The notes under the pieces: generated by a model
Databases searched by the model: none
What the model was told of the DNA's origin: nothing
The model's input: only the letters and a program-made list of their open reading frames with translations
Made by a program: the position numbers and the translations under genes
NCBI GenBank assembly: GCA_963815505.1
Contig: CAWFGU010000005.1
Location: 142,504 to 206,503, forward strand
Direction of reading: 5' to 3'
DNA length: 64,000 nucleotides
From: CAXBBB01 sp963815505
GTDB lineage: Bacteria > Bacteroidota > Rhodothermia > Rhodothermales > BA12
Shown: positions 56,593 to 64,000 of the stretch, in pieces
How positions within the stretch are numbered: position 1 is the first letter of the stretch
Layout of the letters: each line of letters opens with the position of its first letter

Positions 56593-57624
56593 TCAGCGAA
56601 CCGGCGTGCAACCCTCGTCGCGCAGCCGCCCGACATGCTCTCTGGCTCCCAGAACGATCAGCACATCGCCTGCCCTCAGCTCGTAGTCGGCGGGCGGATT
56701 GTAGGCCGTTTCGCCGCCTCGTACGACGGCTACGACGATGGTGTCGTACGTGCGCCGCACGCCGCTCCTCGCCAGCGTCATCCCCTCGAGCGGGGCGCCG
56801 GGGCGTATCGTCACCTCGTCCATCTCCAGTCCGCCCGCGCTGCTTTGAAGCGACTCGAAGAACCGGTCGACGTTGGGCCGCAGGATCGCACGGATCATGC
56901 GCTCGGCGCCGACCTCATCCGGGGCGATGACCTGATCGGCTCCGGCGCGCTTCAGCTTGCGGCTGTTTTTGAGCTGGTTGACGCGGGCGAGTACGAACGC
57001 GTCGGGTCGAATCTCGCGGACGACCAGTGTCACGAACACGTTGAGCGCGTCTTCGGGTAGCGCTAGAATGACGCCGCGCGCGCGTTCCAAACCGGCCTCA
57101 CGCAGCACGCTCTCTTCCTCAGCTTCTCCGGCGACGTGGGGGACGCCCAACTCGTCGAGGGAGCGGAGTGCGTCGGCGTCGCGGTCGATGACGACGAATG
57201 AGCGCCCGGCGCTGCTCAGGTCTTCGGCCATGCGCTGGCCCAATCGGCCGTAGCCGCACAGGATATAGTGGTCGGTCATGCGTTCGAGTTGTTTGCGCAG
57301 GCGGCGCTGTTCGAGCGGGAGGCTGGTCACGACGACGCGTGCTGCCCGTGCCGCAATGAATGCCACGAGTCCGATGCCGAATACGCTGATGGCGATCGTG
57401 AAAAAGCGTCCGGCCGTCGACAGTTCGTCTACTTCGGCGAATCCGATCGTGGTGAACGTGATGAACGTCATGTAAAACCCATCCATCCACGTCCACCCTT
57501 CGATCCAGTGGTAACCTGCCGTACCCACGCCGAGCAGCACGCCAAGCAACACGTGTGCGATCACGATCTCGCGCTTGGCTGGATCGGTGAGGATGCGAGT
57601 GAGCAGGCCGGGGCGCGCGCTCAC
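56593..57624 (-). CDS. two-helix potassium channel with RCK (TrkA-N/TrkA-C) domains
   Basis: A 343-residue Kch/MthK-like channel. Two membrane helices flank a pore loop with selectivity filter TFTTIGFAE. A TrkA-N nucleotide-binding domain (YILCGYGRLGQRMAEDL, VVIDRDADALRSLDELG) and a TrkA-C domain (EVTIRPGAPLEGMTLARSGV ... DVLIVLGAREHV) follow. I prefer GTG 57624, which overlaps the preceding stop as GTGA, over an in-frame ATG at 57660 lying inside that gene. It gates K+ flux in response to a ligand, probably nucleotide or ions, as in the family. Confidence 0.88.
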   Translation of the reverse strand: MSARPGLLTRILTDPAKREIVIAHVLLGVLLGVGTAGYHWIEGWTWMDGFYMTFITFTTIGFAEVDELSTAGRFFTIAISVFGIGLVAFIAARAARVVVTSLPLEQRRLRKQLERMTDHYILCGYGRLGQRMAEDLSSAGRSFVVIDRDADALRSLDELGVPHVAGEAEEESVLREAGLERARGVILALPEDALNVFVTLVVREIRPDAFVLARVNQLKNSRKLKRAGADQVIAPDEVGAERMIRAILRPNVDRFFESLQSSAGGLEMDEVTIRPGAPLEGMTLARSGVRRTYDTIVVAVVRGGETAYNPPADYELRAGDVLIVLGAREHVGRLRDEGCTPVR

Positions 57625-58130
57625 ACAGCCGCGGCGCCGGGCAGCAGCCGCGCGTGCCACGACTGGGCGACGGAACGCTCCACCCGCCCCTCGCGCAGGT
57701 CGCCGACGGTCGTCGCGGTCAGGTCGAAGACGATCGTACGCGCATCTACCTTGCCCTCACGCGCCATCTGCCTGAATGCTGCACGAGGAAGCACGTCGAG
57801 CGTCCCGTCCGGCAGTCTATAGACCACGTCGAGGGCCTGGGCCAGTTCGAGATGCAGACTGGCGGCAGCGTCTTCGACGGCACGTACCGACGCGTCGATG
57901 CCACACCCGCTGACCGCGTCGGCTCCGGGAACGTGTCCGGCGAGAATCACCAAGCGTCCCTCGCGCACCTCTGAGGCGGCATGTACCGCGCGTCCGTGCG
58001 AGGTCCAGCCATCGGTGAAGTCGGCGAGCGCGCGGGCAAGGGCGGATGCGGCGTCTGGCGCGAGCGGCTCGCGCGTGGCGTAGATCCAGAGGCGCGCATG
58101 GGGCGGGAGCGAGGAGAGGTCAGTCGTCAT
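57621..58130 (-). CDS. conserved Bacteroidota protein (often mislabelled ABC transporter ATPase)
   Basis: A 169-residue cytoplasmic protein. HARLWIYATREPLAP at the start, GWTSHGRAVHAASEVREGRLVILAG, SGCGIDASVRAVEDAAASL and FDLTATTVGDLREGRVERSVAQSWHARLL at the end form a consistent pattern that recurs in Bacteroidota and Rhodothermota. There is no Walker A or ABC signature, so the common database label should not be trusted. It sits between xseB (11-base overlap) and the K+ channel (GTGA overlap). The conserved Cys in SGCGID might be functional. Confidence 0.7.
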   Translation of the reverse strand: MTTDLSSLPPHARLWIYATREPLAPDAASALARALADFTDGWTSHGRAVHAASEVREGRLVILAGHVPGADAVSGCGIDASVRAVEDAAASLHLELAQALDVVYRLPDGTLDVLPRAAFRQMAREGKVDARTIVFDLTATTVGDLREGRVERSVAQSWHARLLPGAAAV

Positions 58131-58329
58131 CTTCGAGGGCGAGGTGTGTCACGCGGGCTTGGGCGGCGTCTAGGCGGGCGAGACAGTGGCGAGCCAGCGC
58201 CATGCCCTCCTCGTACGTTTCGACGGCCGTTTCGAGCGACAAATCGGGTGCGTCGAGTTGGGTGGTGAGCGCGTCGAGGCGGTCGAGGGCGTGAGCGAAC
58301 GGCAGGGCGTCCAGTTCGGAGTCGGTCAT
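58120..58329 (-). CDS. xseB: exodeoxyribonuclease VII small subunit
   Basis: The 69-residue accessory subunit of ExoVII, which degrades single-stranded DNA with XseA. It shows the normal pattern PFAHALDRLDALTTQLDAPDLSLETAVETYEEGMALARHCLARLDAAQARV. ATG 58329 (MTDSELDAL) gives the usual length. xseA is not in the window, although the two are often adjacent. It heads a tight three-gene unit with the conserved protein and the K+ channel. Confidence 0.9.
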   Translation of the reverse strand: MTDSELDALPFAHALDRLDALTTQLDAPDLSLETAVETYEEGMALARHCLARLDAAQARVTHLALEDDD

Positions 58330-58498
58330 CGGTACCAGACGCCCGGCAGACAAGATGAGTTCGCCCAGACCAGATGGGCGTAGCTCTTTCGTCTATCTTT
58401 CGTCCGTCTCACTCTGGGAGCGAACGCGGGTTGGTCCAGTTGTTGCGCTAGTCCTCTCCGTTCCCTGCCCGACCTCTTGCGTCCATCGCGCTCTCCCC

Positions 58499-60376
58499 AT
58501 GCGATTCTCCCTCTTCCTCGTCCTACTCGCCGGACTGATCCTGCCCGGCTGCGGCCTGCTCGGTCCCGCAGATGATACGCGTGCTCCTCTCGTCGACCTG
58601 ACACGGCCCGGCGATGGCGCGGTCGTCGGCGGTGACGTGCTGCTTCGCTTCACCGGCGAGGCGCGGGGCGACGACAACTTCATCTCGTTCATCACGGTCT
58701 CGGTCGACGGTGAGAGGGTGGGCGAGGCCGATCTCATCACGCCGGGCGCCAATCCCGTCTTCGCGTATCGCCTCAACTCGGCGCAGTTCTCGGACGGTCA
58801 GCACCGCATCCAGGCGACGGCGTTCGACAAGAACGAGAACCGCGGCCTGAGCAATACGGCCACGTTGACGTTCCTCAACGGCGTCGTCGACGGCGTGCCG
58901 ATCGCGAACGGACCGCTTGCCGCCATCACGTCGCCGCGTAGCGGTGAGGAGGTGACAGGTACGACGCAGATTATCGTCCAGGCCGATCCCAACCAGCCAG
59001 CCATCACGCGCGTCGATTTTCTCGTCGACGGCGTTTCGCTCCAGACCGTGACCGGCTTTCCGTTCACGTACAGCTGGAATACTGCGCTGGAGCCGGTCGG
59101 TCTCCATCTTTTGCAGGCGCGCGTTTACTCTGCGCCCGATCGCTTTCGCCTGACGGCTCCGGTCACAGTCCAGGTGAACGCTCCCGATGATGGCGACGGT
59201 GGGACCAATGGATGCGCCACCGAAGGCTGCGTCCGCGTTCGCGCTACGGGATTCCGCGGGCGAGTTGCAGGCAGCATCGCTGTCGGATTCAACAACGACT
59301 TGTACCTCGGCACCGATGCCGACACGCTCTACGCGCTGTCCCCTGCAGGAACCCTGAGGTGGAAGCGAGGCGTCCAGGGACGCATCACGTCGTCGCCGGT
59401 CGTGAGCAACACGGAAGACATCTTCGTGACCAGTTCGGACGGTCGCCTGCACGCCTTCACGCCGACGGGAGCGCAGTTGTGGGCGCCCATCGTCTCGCCT
59501 TTTGCGATCAGCGGAGGCCCGGCGCTGGGCATCGACGGCACGCTTTACTTCGGCGACGACGCTGGTCAGTTGTGGGCCGTCAACTCGTTCAGCGGACGCG
59601 TAAGGGACGGATTCCCCGTCGCCGTCAACGCTTCGACTAGCGGGACGGCCATCGTCGGTCCTCCGGTCATCGCCCGGGACGGCACAATCTTCGTCGCGTC
59701 CAATGGAGGCTCGGTGTTCGGGATCAATCCCAACGGTACGGTCAAGTGGAGACAGACGAGTTTCTTGTCCAACTTCAGCCGATCGCTCTCGCTCGTCGAG
59801 CGCGAGGTGACGCGCCAACTCATCACGGGGCCGGTTACTGAGATCAGGACTACCGTCTACGGTGTTTTTCTCGCAGGTTCTCAGGTGTCGCTCTATGCAC
59901 TCTCGGGTGACGATGGGGCAGTGCAGTGGAACGAACCCATCGCGGATCCGACCTCGGGACAGATTTCGACGCCCATCGTGGACGCGGACGGCTCAATCTA
60001 CCTCGGTACGAACCGAGCGCTGCTCGCTTTCAACGAAACGCTGGCCGACAACCAGACCTCGCGTCTGCGCTTCTCGTTTCCCGCCGCCAATGTCGGTACC
60101 CCGGCCGTCGATGCGGGTGGAACGATCCACTTCGTCAGCGCGCAAACGCTTCGCAGTGTCAATCCCAACGGCACGCCCAACAGTACGTACGACCTGACGG
60201 CGACGGCGCGCGGCCCGCTCACGATCGGCCGCAACGGCGTCGTCTACGTCGCGGCGGACAACGAACTGCTCTCGGGCATCAACACCGGGACGGCAGGCTT
60301 GTCGGAAGGCAAATGGCCGATGTTCCAGCGCAACAGCCGTCACACGGGCAGAATCGGCGTCGATTCGGACGATTGA
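58499..60376 (+). CDS. Ig-like / PQQ-type beta-propeller lipoprotein
   Basis: A 625-residue exported lipoprotein. MRFSLFLVLLAGLILPGC has a lipobox (LILPGC). Two Ig-like domains follow (VDLTRPGDGAVVGGDVLLRF and AAITSPRSGEEVTGTTQIIV). From about 245 on there is a PQQ-like propeller with repeated DLYLGTDADTLYALSPAGTL, DIFVTSSDGRLHAFTPTGAQ, TLYFGDDAGQLWAVNSFSG and SIYLGTNRALLAFN blades, ending KWPMFQRNSRHTG. It resembles BamB-like and PQQ_2 proteins but lacks enzyme motifs. It is divergent from xseB. Confidence 0.85.
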   Translation: MRFSLFLVLLAGLILPGCGLLGPADDTRAPLVDLTRPGDGAVVGGDVLLRFTGEARGDDNFISFITVSVDGERVGEADLITPGANPVFAYRLNSAQFSDGQHRIQATAFDKNENRGLSNTATLTFLNGVVDGVPIANGPLAAITSPRSGEEVTGTTQIIVQADPNQPAITRVDFLVDGVSLQTVTGFPFTYSWNTALEPVGLHLLQARVYSAPDRFRLTAPVTVQVNAPDDGDGGTNGCATEGCVRVRATGFRGRVAGSIAVGFNNDLYLGTDADTLYALSPAGTLRWKRGVQGRITSSPVVSNTEDIFVTSSDGRLHAFTPTGAQLWAPIVSPFAISGGPALGIDGTLYFGDDAGQLWAVNSFSGRVRDGFPVAVNASTSGTAIVGPPVIARDGTIFVASNGGSVFGINPNGTVKWRQTSFLSNFSRSLSLVEREVTRQLITGPVTEIRTTVYGVFLAGSQVSLYALSGDDGAVQWNEPIADPTSGQISTPIVDADGSIYLGTNRALLAFNETLADNQTSRLRFSFPAANVGTPAVDAGGTIHFVSAQTLRSVNPNGTPNSTYDLTATARGPLTIGRNGVVYVAADNELLSGINTGTAGLSEGKWPMFQRNSRHTGRIGVDSDD

Positions 60377-60401
60377 CGCCCGGGTCAGGGAGCGACCGAA
60401 C

Positions 60402-60436
60402 GCCCGGCTCGCCTTTTGGGGGAGCCGGGCTTTTTC
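60402..60436 (+). terminator. Rho-independent terminator of the propeller lipoprotein gene
   Basis: GCCCGGCTC (60402-60410) and GAGCCGGGC (60422-60430) form a 9-bp stem followed directly by TTTTT (60431-60435), a textbook intrinsic terminator 25 bases after the stop. Confidence 0.88.
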
Positions 60437-60487
60437 GGTTCGAGAGGGAGAACCGCCGTTTCTTACTCCGACTCCATCCGTTCTGCT

Positions 60488-60970
60488 ATGCCCTTCGACC
60501 CATCCTCCGATCTGCGCGATCTGCTCGCCCTCTACGCCGCCGCTGACCGCGAATCGGGATCGCCTGCGTTTACGGATCGTCCCCTTCCGGATAAGTGGTC
60601 GCCTGCCGAGCACCTGCATCACGTCGAAATGGTCCACCGGGGCGTTCTCGGCGCGCTCCGTTACATCGAGACAGGACGCGGAAGCAGCGAGCCGGTGAGT
60701 CCCGGCGCCGTCGACTTCCTGCAAAGTAGCGTGTTTCCCACGCGCAAGGCCCCATCCAACGTGCAGCCGCCCGACGACTTGACGACCGAAGCCGCTGCCA
60801 AATTGCGCCACATCAACCGCGAACGCTGGGCAAGCGTCGACGCTGGCGCGCTGTCCGCTCACACCGACACGATACCTCATCCGTTGTTGGGGCCGCTGGG
60901 CGCTAGGGAATGGGTGCGATTCGCGCTCGTCCACACCCGTCATCACCACGCGCTAGCGGGCGTCGGCTGA
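60488..60970 (+). CDS. DinB-like four-helix metalloprotein
   Basis: A 160-residue cytoplasmic DinB/YfiT-family protein. The helices contain KWSPAEHLHHVEMVHRGVL, with one metal His, and a C-terminal FALVHTRHHHALAGVG, with two more. The region PHPLLGPLGAREWVRF between them is typical. Members include thiol-dependent S-transferases and detoxification proteins; the thiol and substrate are not predictable. ATG 60488 is the only sensible start after the upstream terminator. It ends one base before the convergent Nudix stop. Confidence 0.8.
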   Translation: MPFDPSSDLRDLLALYAAADRESGSPAFTDRPLPDKWSPAEHLHHVEMVHRGVLGALRYIETGRGSSEPVSPGAVDFLQSSVFPTRKAPSNVQPPDDLTTEAAAKLRHINRERWASVDAGALSAHTDTIPHPLLGPLGAREWVRFALVHTRHHHALAGVG

Positions 60971-60971
60971 C

Positions 60972-61613
60972 TCATGCCTCGCGGACGATGGCGAGCAGTT
61001 CGGCGAGTATCATCGCGGTCGCGCCCCATACGTCGCCGCCGGGCAGGCGGTAGAGGGGAACGTCGGACGGCTCGTTGCGGACGGTCCAGTTGCCGGTTGC
61101 CTGTGTGGCTGGGTCGAGCAGTGTGGAGAGCGGAACGTGCAGCACACGCGCGACTTCGTCGGGCTGAAGCGTGAGCGGCGGCAACTCGGTTACGGCTCCG
61201 ACGAAGGGGTAGGCACAGAAGCGCGTCGGGGGTATGTATATCGGGGTCAGCGCGCCCAGGATTGCGACGTGGGCTGGGTCGATGCCGACTTCCTCGTGCG
61301 TTTCGCGCAGCGCGGTTTGCTCGAACGTCTCGCCGTCCTCACGGCGTCCGCCGGGAAACGCGATCTGCCCAGCGTGATCGCGGAGAGCGTCGGGGCGAGC
61401 GGTCAGCAGCAAATACGCCTCGCCGTCCGCATTGGGGTAGAGCAGCGCGAGGACGGCGGCCTCGCGGCACTTCTTCTGATCGACCGAGAGCAGAAAGCGG
61501 TCGAGCCGGTGCGACGGCGCCATCGTCAGGTGCGCCTCGTGCGCCGGCAACTCGCCTCGCTTCAAGCGTTCGGGCAGGCGTGAGACGAGCGCGTCGAAAT
61601 CGACCGGCGGCAT
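60972..61613 (-). CDS. Nudix hydrolase, CoA pyrophosphatase-like
   Basis: A 213-residue Nudix enzyme of the NudL/NUDT7-8 group that cleaves CoA-type diphosphates. The extended Nudix box reads GGRREDGETFEQTALRETHEEVGI. It is preceded by LLLTARPDALRDHAGQIAFP, the stretch that marks the CoA-hydrolase subgroup. The C-terminus has PLYRLPGGDVWGATAMILAELL, also typical. Its ATG (61613) follows the bamD stop (61615-61617) directly, so it is probably co-transcribed with bamD. Confidence 0.88.
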   Translation of the reverse strand: MPPVDFDALVSRLPERLKRGELPAHEAHLTMAPSHRLDRFLLSVDQKKCREAAVLALLYPNADGEAYLLLTARPDALRDHAGQIAFPGGRREDGETFEQTALRETHEEVGIDPAHVAILGALTPIYIPPTRFCAYPFVGAVTELPPLTLQPDEVARVLHVPLSTLLDPATQATGNWTVRNEPSDVPLYRLPGGDVWGATAMILAELLAIVREA

Positions 61614-61614
61614 G

Positions 61615-62418
61615 CTAGTTGGCAGCCGTTGCGGGCAGCCCGTTGATCGCGCGGGTGTACAGGTCCTCAGCCTCGCGCAGCCTGGCGGAGGTGGGGAAGA
61701 TGTCGACGAAACGCTCGTACAGCTCGACGGCTTTGCGGAAGCGCTCGTCCTGGCGGACGGAGACGCTTTGGTCGGCGTAGGTCACGTACATGCGGATCGC
61801 GCCGAGCAGCGAGTCATCGGCGTAGTCGGCGTCGGGATAGTCTCGAAAGGCGCGCTCATACGTGATCGCGGCGGCTTCGTAGAGTTCGCGGCGCTCGTAC
61901 AACGTGCCGCTCTCGTAGGCTTTACGGGCCATCTTGGCTCGCAACTCGGCGATCGTCCGCTCGGCTTCGGGGCGCTTCTCGTGAGTGGGAAAGCGGTTGA
62001 CGAACAGTTGGAGCGACGTGACGGCGGCTTGCGTCTGCGTCTGATCCAACTGATAGCCCGGCGACTGCGCGACATAGGCCTGAGCGCGCTCGAACTCGGC
62101 ATCGGCGACGCGGGGGTCGGTACGGTAGATCTCGGAGAACCGCGTGTACTCGGACGCGGCCAAGATGTACTGCTTGCTTTCGCTGTAGCTGCGCGCGAGG
62201 TAGAGCTGGGCGTCGTCAGCGTACTCACCGGCGCGTCCGAAGCTGAGCACGGCCTGAAAGTATTCGGCGGCGCGGACGTAGCGTTCGCGTTCGAAGTCGG
62301 CCATGCCTCTTTCGTAGGCATCGCGCGGCGAGTCGTAGCGCAGGCGCGAGGTCGAGCAGGCGGGAAGCAGCAGGACGACGAGCAGCCCGGCAAGGAGCGG
62401 GCGGGAGAATCGAATCAT
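61615..62418 (-). CDS. bamD: outer-membrane assembly lipoprotein BamD
   Basis: TPR lipoprotein of the BAM complex that helps insert outer-membrane barrels with BamA. The 267-residue protein has a lipobox in LLVVLLLPACSTS and starts RYDSPRDAYERGMADFERERYVRAAEYFQAVL. ADDAQLYLARSYSESKQYILAASEYTRFSEIY and VADAEFERAQAY follow, the conserved BamD TPR order. The length is normal for Bacteroidota. ATG 62418 places the lipobox correctly. The Nudix gene follows directly, and an LpoA-like gene is 85 bases upstream on the same strand. Confidence 0.9.
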   Translation of the reverse strand: MIRFSRPLLAGLLVVLLLPACSTSRLRYDSPRDAYERGMADFERERYVRAAEYFQAVLSFGRAGEYADDAQLYLARSYSESKQYILAASEYTRFSEIYRTDPRVADAEFERAQAYVAQSPGYQLDQTQTQAAVTSLQLFVNRFPTHEKRPEAERTIAELRAKMARKAYESGTLYERRELYEAAAITYERAFRDYPDADYADDSLLGAIRMYVTYADQSVSVRQDERFRKAVELYERFVDIFPTSARLREAEDLYTRAINGLPATAAN

Positions 62419-62503
62419 GGATCGGGAAAAGTAGCAGGCGGCCAAACGCGAGCGCGCCGGAAATCGTGCGTGGAGGAGGCTCCGACGTGCCGCAGTGGCC
62501 GGA

Positions 62504-63929
62504 TTACGGCGTGCAAACGGCGGGCGCGCTTCCATTAGGGTAGCGGCAGGTGAACAGGGCCGAGTTGACGTTGCCGCCCCTGAAGTCGAAGCGGACGCCC
62601 AATGCGTCGCGCGGGGTCTCGCGCAGGAACGTGCCGACCGGGCGCCCCGACGAGATCGCGTCGATCAGGTAGAGGCCCAGACTGTAGCCTGTCACGGCCA
62701 ACCGCTGTTCGATGAAAGGGGCGCGGCCCAGGTCGGTCGAGTAGCGCTGCTGAAACGCTGCCAGGAAGCGCCGCGCATCGCGGCTGTCCTGGTCGAGAAA
62801 GAAGTCGTTGGTGTAGACGACGCCCAAACGGGCCGAAGCGGCCGTCGCTCGGTTGTGCCACTCGGCGTTTCCGATGACCGTCGGCACCCGGTCGAACCGG
62901 CTCAGCGCTCCGACAGCCGCTGCGACCTGCTGCCCGGCGTCGCCGCCTGCGACGGGCAAGTAGAGCGCGTCCGATCGGTCGAAGGGGTCGGAGGCGGGAG
63001 TTTGGTCCTCGTCCGGTCCCAGGCTGCCCCAGCTGCGTGCAGACGGGAGGATGCGGTAGAACGCTACGGTTCCGTCCTCGCGCATGACCTCGTCGCTGAA
63101 CGCCTCGGCCATCTCCTCGCTCACGCCCGGCGCCGTCACGATACCGATGCGGCGTGCGCGCAGGTCCTGGCGGGCAATGCGGGCGGCGGCGCGTCCGCGC
63201 ATTTCGAGCGTCGGATTGGCCTGAAACACGTTGCGGCGTCCGGCCGATACGTCCGAGTCGGTCGCGAGCGGGGCGACGAGGGTGACGCCGCGCGTCTCGG
63301 CTTCTCCGGCGGCGGCTCTGGCGGCGTCCGAGAACAGCGGTCCGACGATGACGGCGGACTGTGCCAGGTCGCGCACGGCGGCGCGGGCGGCTGAGGCCTC
63401 GCTCCGCGTGTCGCGAAAGGCCATCTCGATCAGCGGGCCGCGCGTCTGGGCGTTGTGCTCGTCGACGGCCATTCGCAGTCCGTTGAAGAACGACTGCGTC
63501 AGCGGACCGGCGTCGCCTTTGAGCGGCAGCGCGATGCCCAGCGTGGCGCGCTCGCGGCGAGCGGGTGTCGGTAGATTCCCGTCGCGCTCGAAGCATCCGG
63601 CGCGCCTCGCTGGCGTAGCGGCTGGTCGGGTACGACTCGATCAGTTCGCGCAGGAGGGCTTGGGCCTGGACGGTTTGCCCCTCGCGCATCAGCGCCCGAG
63701 CGCCCATGAGCGTTGCCGCCGTCGTCTTCTGGTTGAGCGGGTACTGCGTGTAGACGAGCCGAAAGCGGCGCGCGGCCATGCCATAGTCGCCCTCCTCGAA
63801 CGCCTCCAGCGCCTGGTCGAAGATCATTTCGGCTTCGGCATCGCGCGGAACGGTCTGCACCTGCGCCTGAGCGAGCGGGACGATGAGGAGCGTGAGCAGG
63901 AGCAGAGCGAGCAGCGAGCGCAGCGGCAT
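62504..63929 (-). CDS. LpoA-like TPR plus periplasmic-binding-fold protein, frameshifted
   Basis: Reconstructed to about 475 residues. The first frame has a signal (MPLRSLLALLLLTLLIVPLAQAQ) and TPR helices (EMIFDQALEAFEEGDYGMAARRFRLVYTQYP, LLRELIESYPTSRYASEARRML). The second frame, whose sense begins near CFERDGNLPTPARRERATLGIALPLKGD, continues as a type I periplasmic-binding fold (AVIVGPLFSDAARAAAGEAE, GVTLVAPLATD, RRIGIVTAPG). One base too many between about 63555 and 63605 breaks it. The plan matches penicillin-binding-protein activators of the LpoA type or amino-acid-binding receptors; its neighbour bamD fits an envelope role. The start lies at ATG 63929, 71 bases from the window edge. 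Confidence 0.72.
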
Positions 63930-64000
63930 GGGAGGCGGGAAGGATGCGGCCCAAGATACTTCGTCTGCAATCGGCGTCCGGTTACGATTCGGCGCATTGC

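Overview
The window reads as a chromosomal segment of a GC-rich, Gram-negative member of the Bacteroidota/Rhodothermota lineage. I infer something close to the Rhodothermia (Rubricoccus/Rubrivirga-like) from several signs. It carries a type IX secretion sorting domain, a PorZ-like protein, choice-of-anchor and FG-GAP surface proteins, and protein families typical of that lineage. Shine-Dalgarno sequences are weak or absent and TGATG start/stop overlaps recur. I see no phage, insertion sequence, CRISPR array or plasmid genes, so this is mostly core chromosome. The species assignment is inference.

Layout. 1-2.1 kb (minus): short-chain dehydrogenase coupled to a frameshifted alpha/beta hydrolase, then tRNA-Pro. 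2.2-4.6 kb (plus): exported metallo-beta-lactamase-fold protein and a lone GT4 glycosyltransferase. 4.6-7.6 kb (minus): long-chain acyl-CoA synthetase and pyrD. 7.7-8.6 kb: PhzF-like isomerase. 8.6-11.8 kb (minus): HELVH-peptidase/WD40/outer-membrane-barrel protein. 12.1-16.1 kb (plus): mrdA-rodA elongation pair and a DJ-1/PfpI protein. 16.1-24.7 kb (plus): four exported beta-propeller or FG-GAP proteins with ribH among them, ending in the PorZ-like protein. 24.8-25.8 kb: tRNA-His, tRNA-Glu and a methyltransferase. 25.8-28.9 kb (minus): DUF4105/Lnb-type membrane protein, ECF-like sigma factor and a frameshifted endonuclease/exonuclease/phosphatase lipoprotein. 29-34.4 kb: small lipoproteins, a SleB-type wall hydrolase behind a structured RNA leader, pdxB, a succinate-semialdehyde dehydrogenase and a small outer-membrane protein. 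34.4-39.5 kb (minus): a 1695-residue secreted nucleotidase with a type IX sorting tail. 39.6-43.6 kb: frameshifted recG, an atypical NRAMP-family transporter and a small acidic protein. 43.6-55.2 kb (minus): the five-gene polyphosphate cluster. 55.4-64 kb: tRNA-Phe, L,D-transpeptidase, K+ channel, xseB, an exported PQQ-propeller lipoprotein, DinB and Nudix proteins, bamD and a frameshifted LpoA-like protein.

The most unusual locus is 43594-55185 (minus strand). It encodes a GAF-domain protein, a membrane-anchored metallophosphoesterase, and polyphosphate kinase 1 fused through a Pro-rich linker and one membrane helix to an SdiA-regulated/phytase-like propeller. A lipoprotein that joins a second metallophosphoesterase to an outer-membrane barrel follows, and then a three-helix membrane protein resembling Pycsar effectors. 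The gaps are at most about 50 bases, so the genes probably form one transcription unit. I infer an envelope-spanning polyphosphate/phosphate-handling system; its function is not shown by sequence alone. Second is a multi-hairpin RNA leader (about 30362-30455) before the SleB-type hydrolase.

Six genes, including recG, are broken by single-base shifts, several at short homopolymers or dinucleotide runs. This pattern looks more like residual sequencing indels than real gene decay, so I annotate those genes as single loci.
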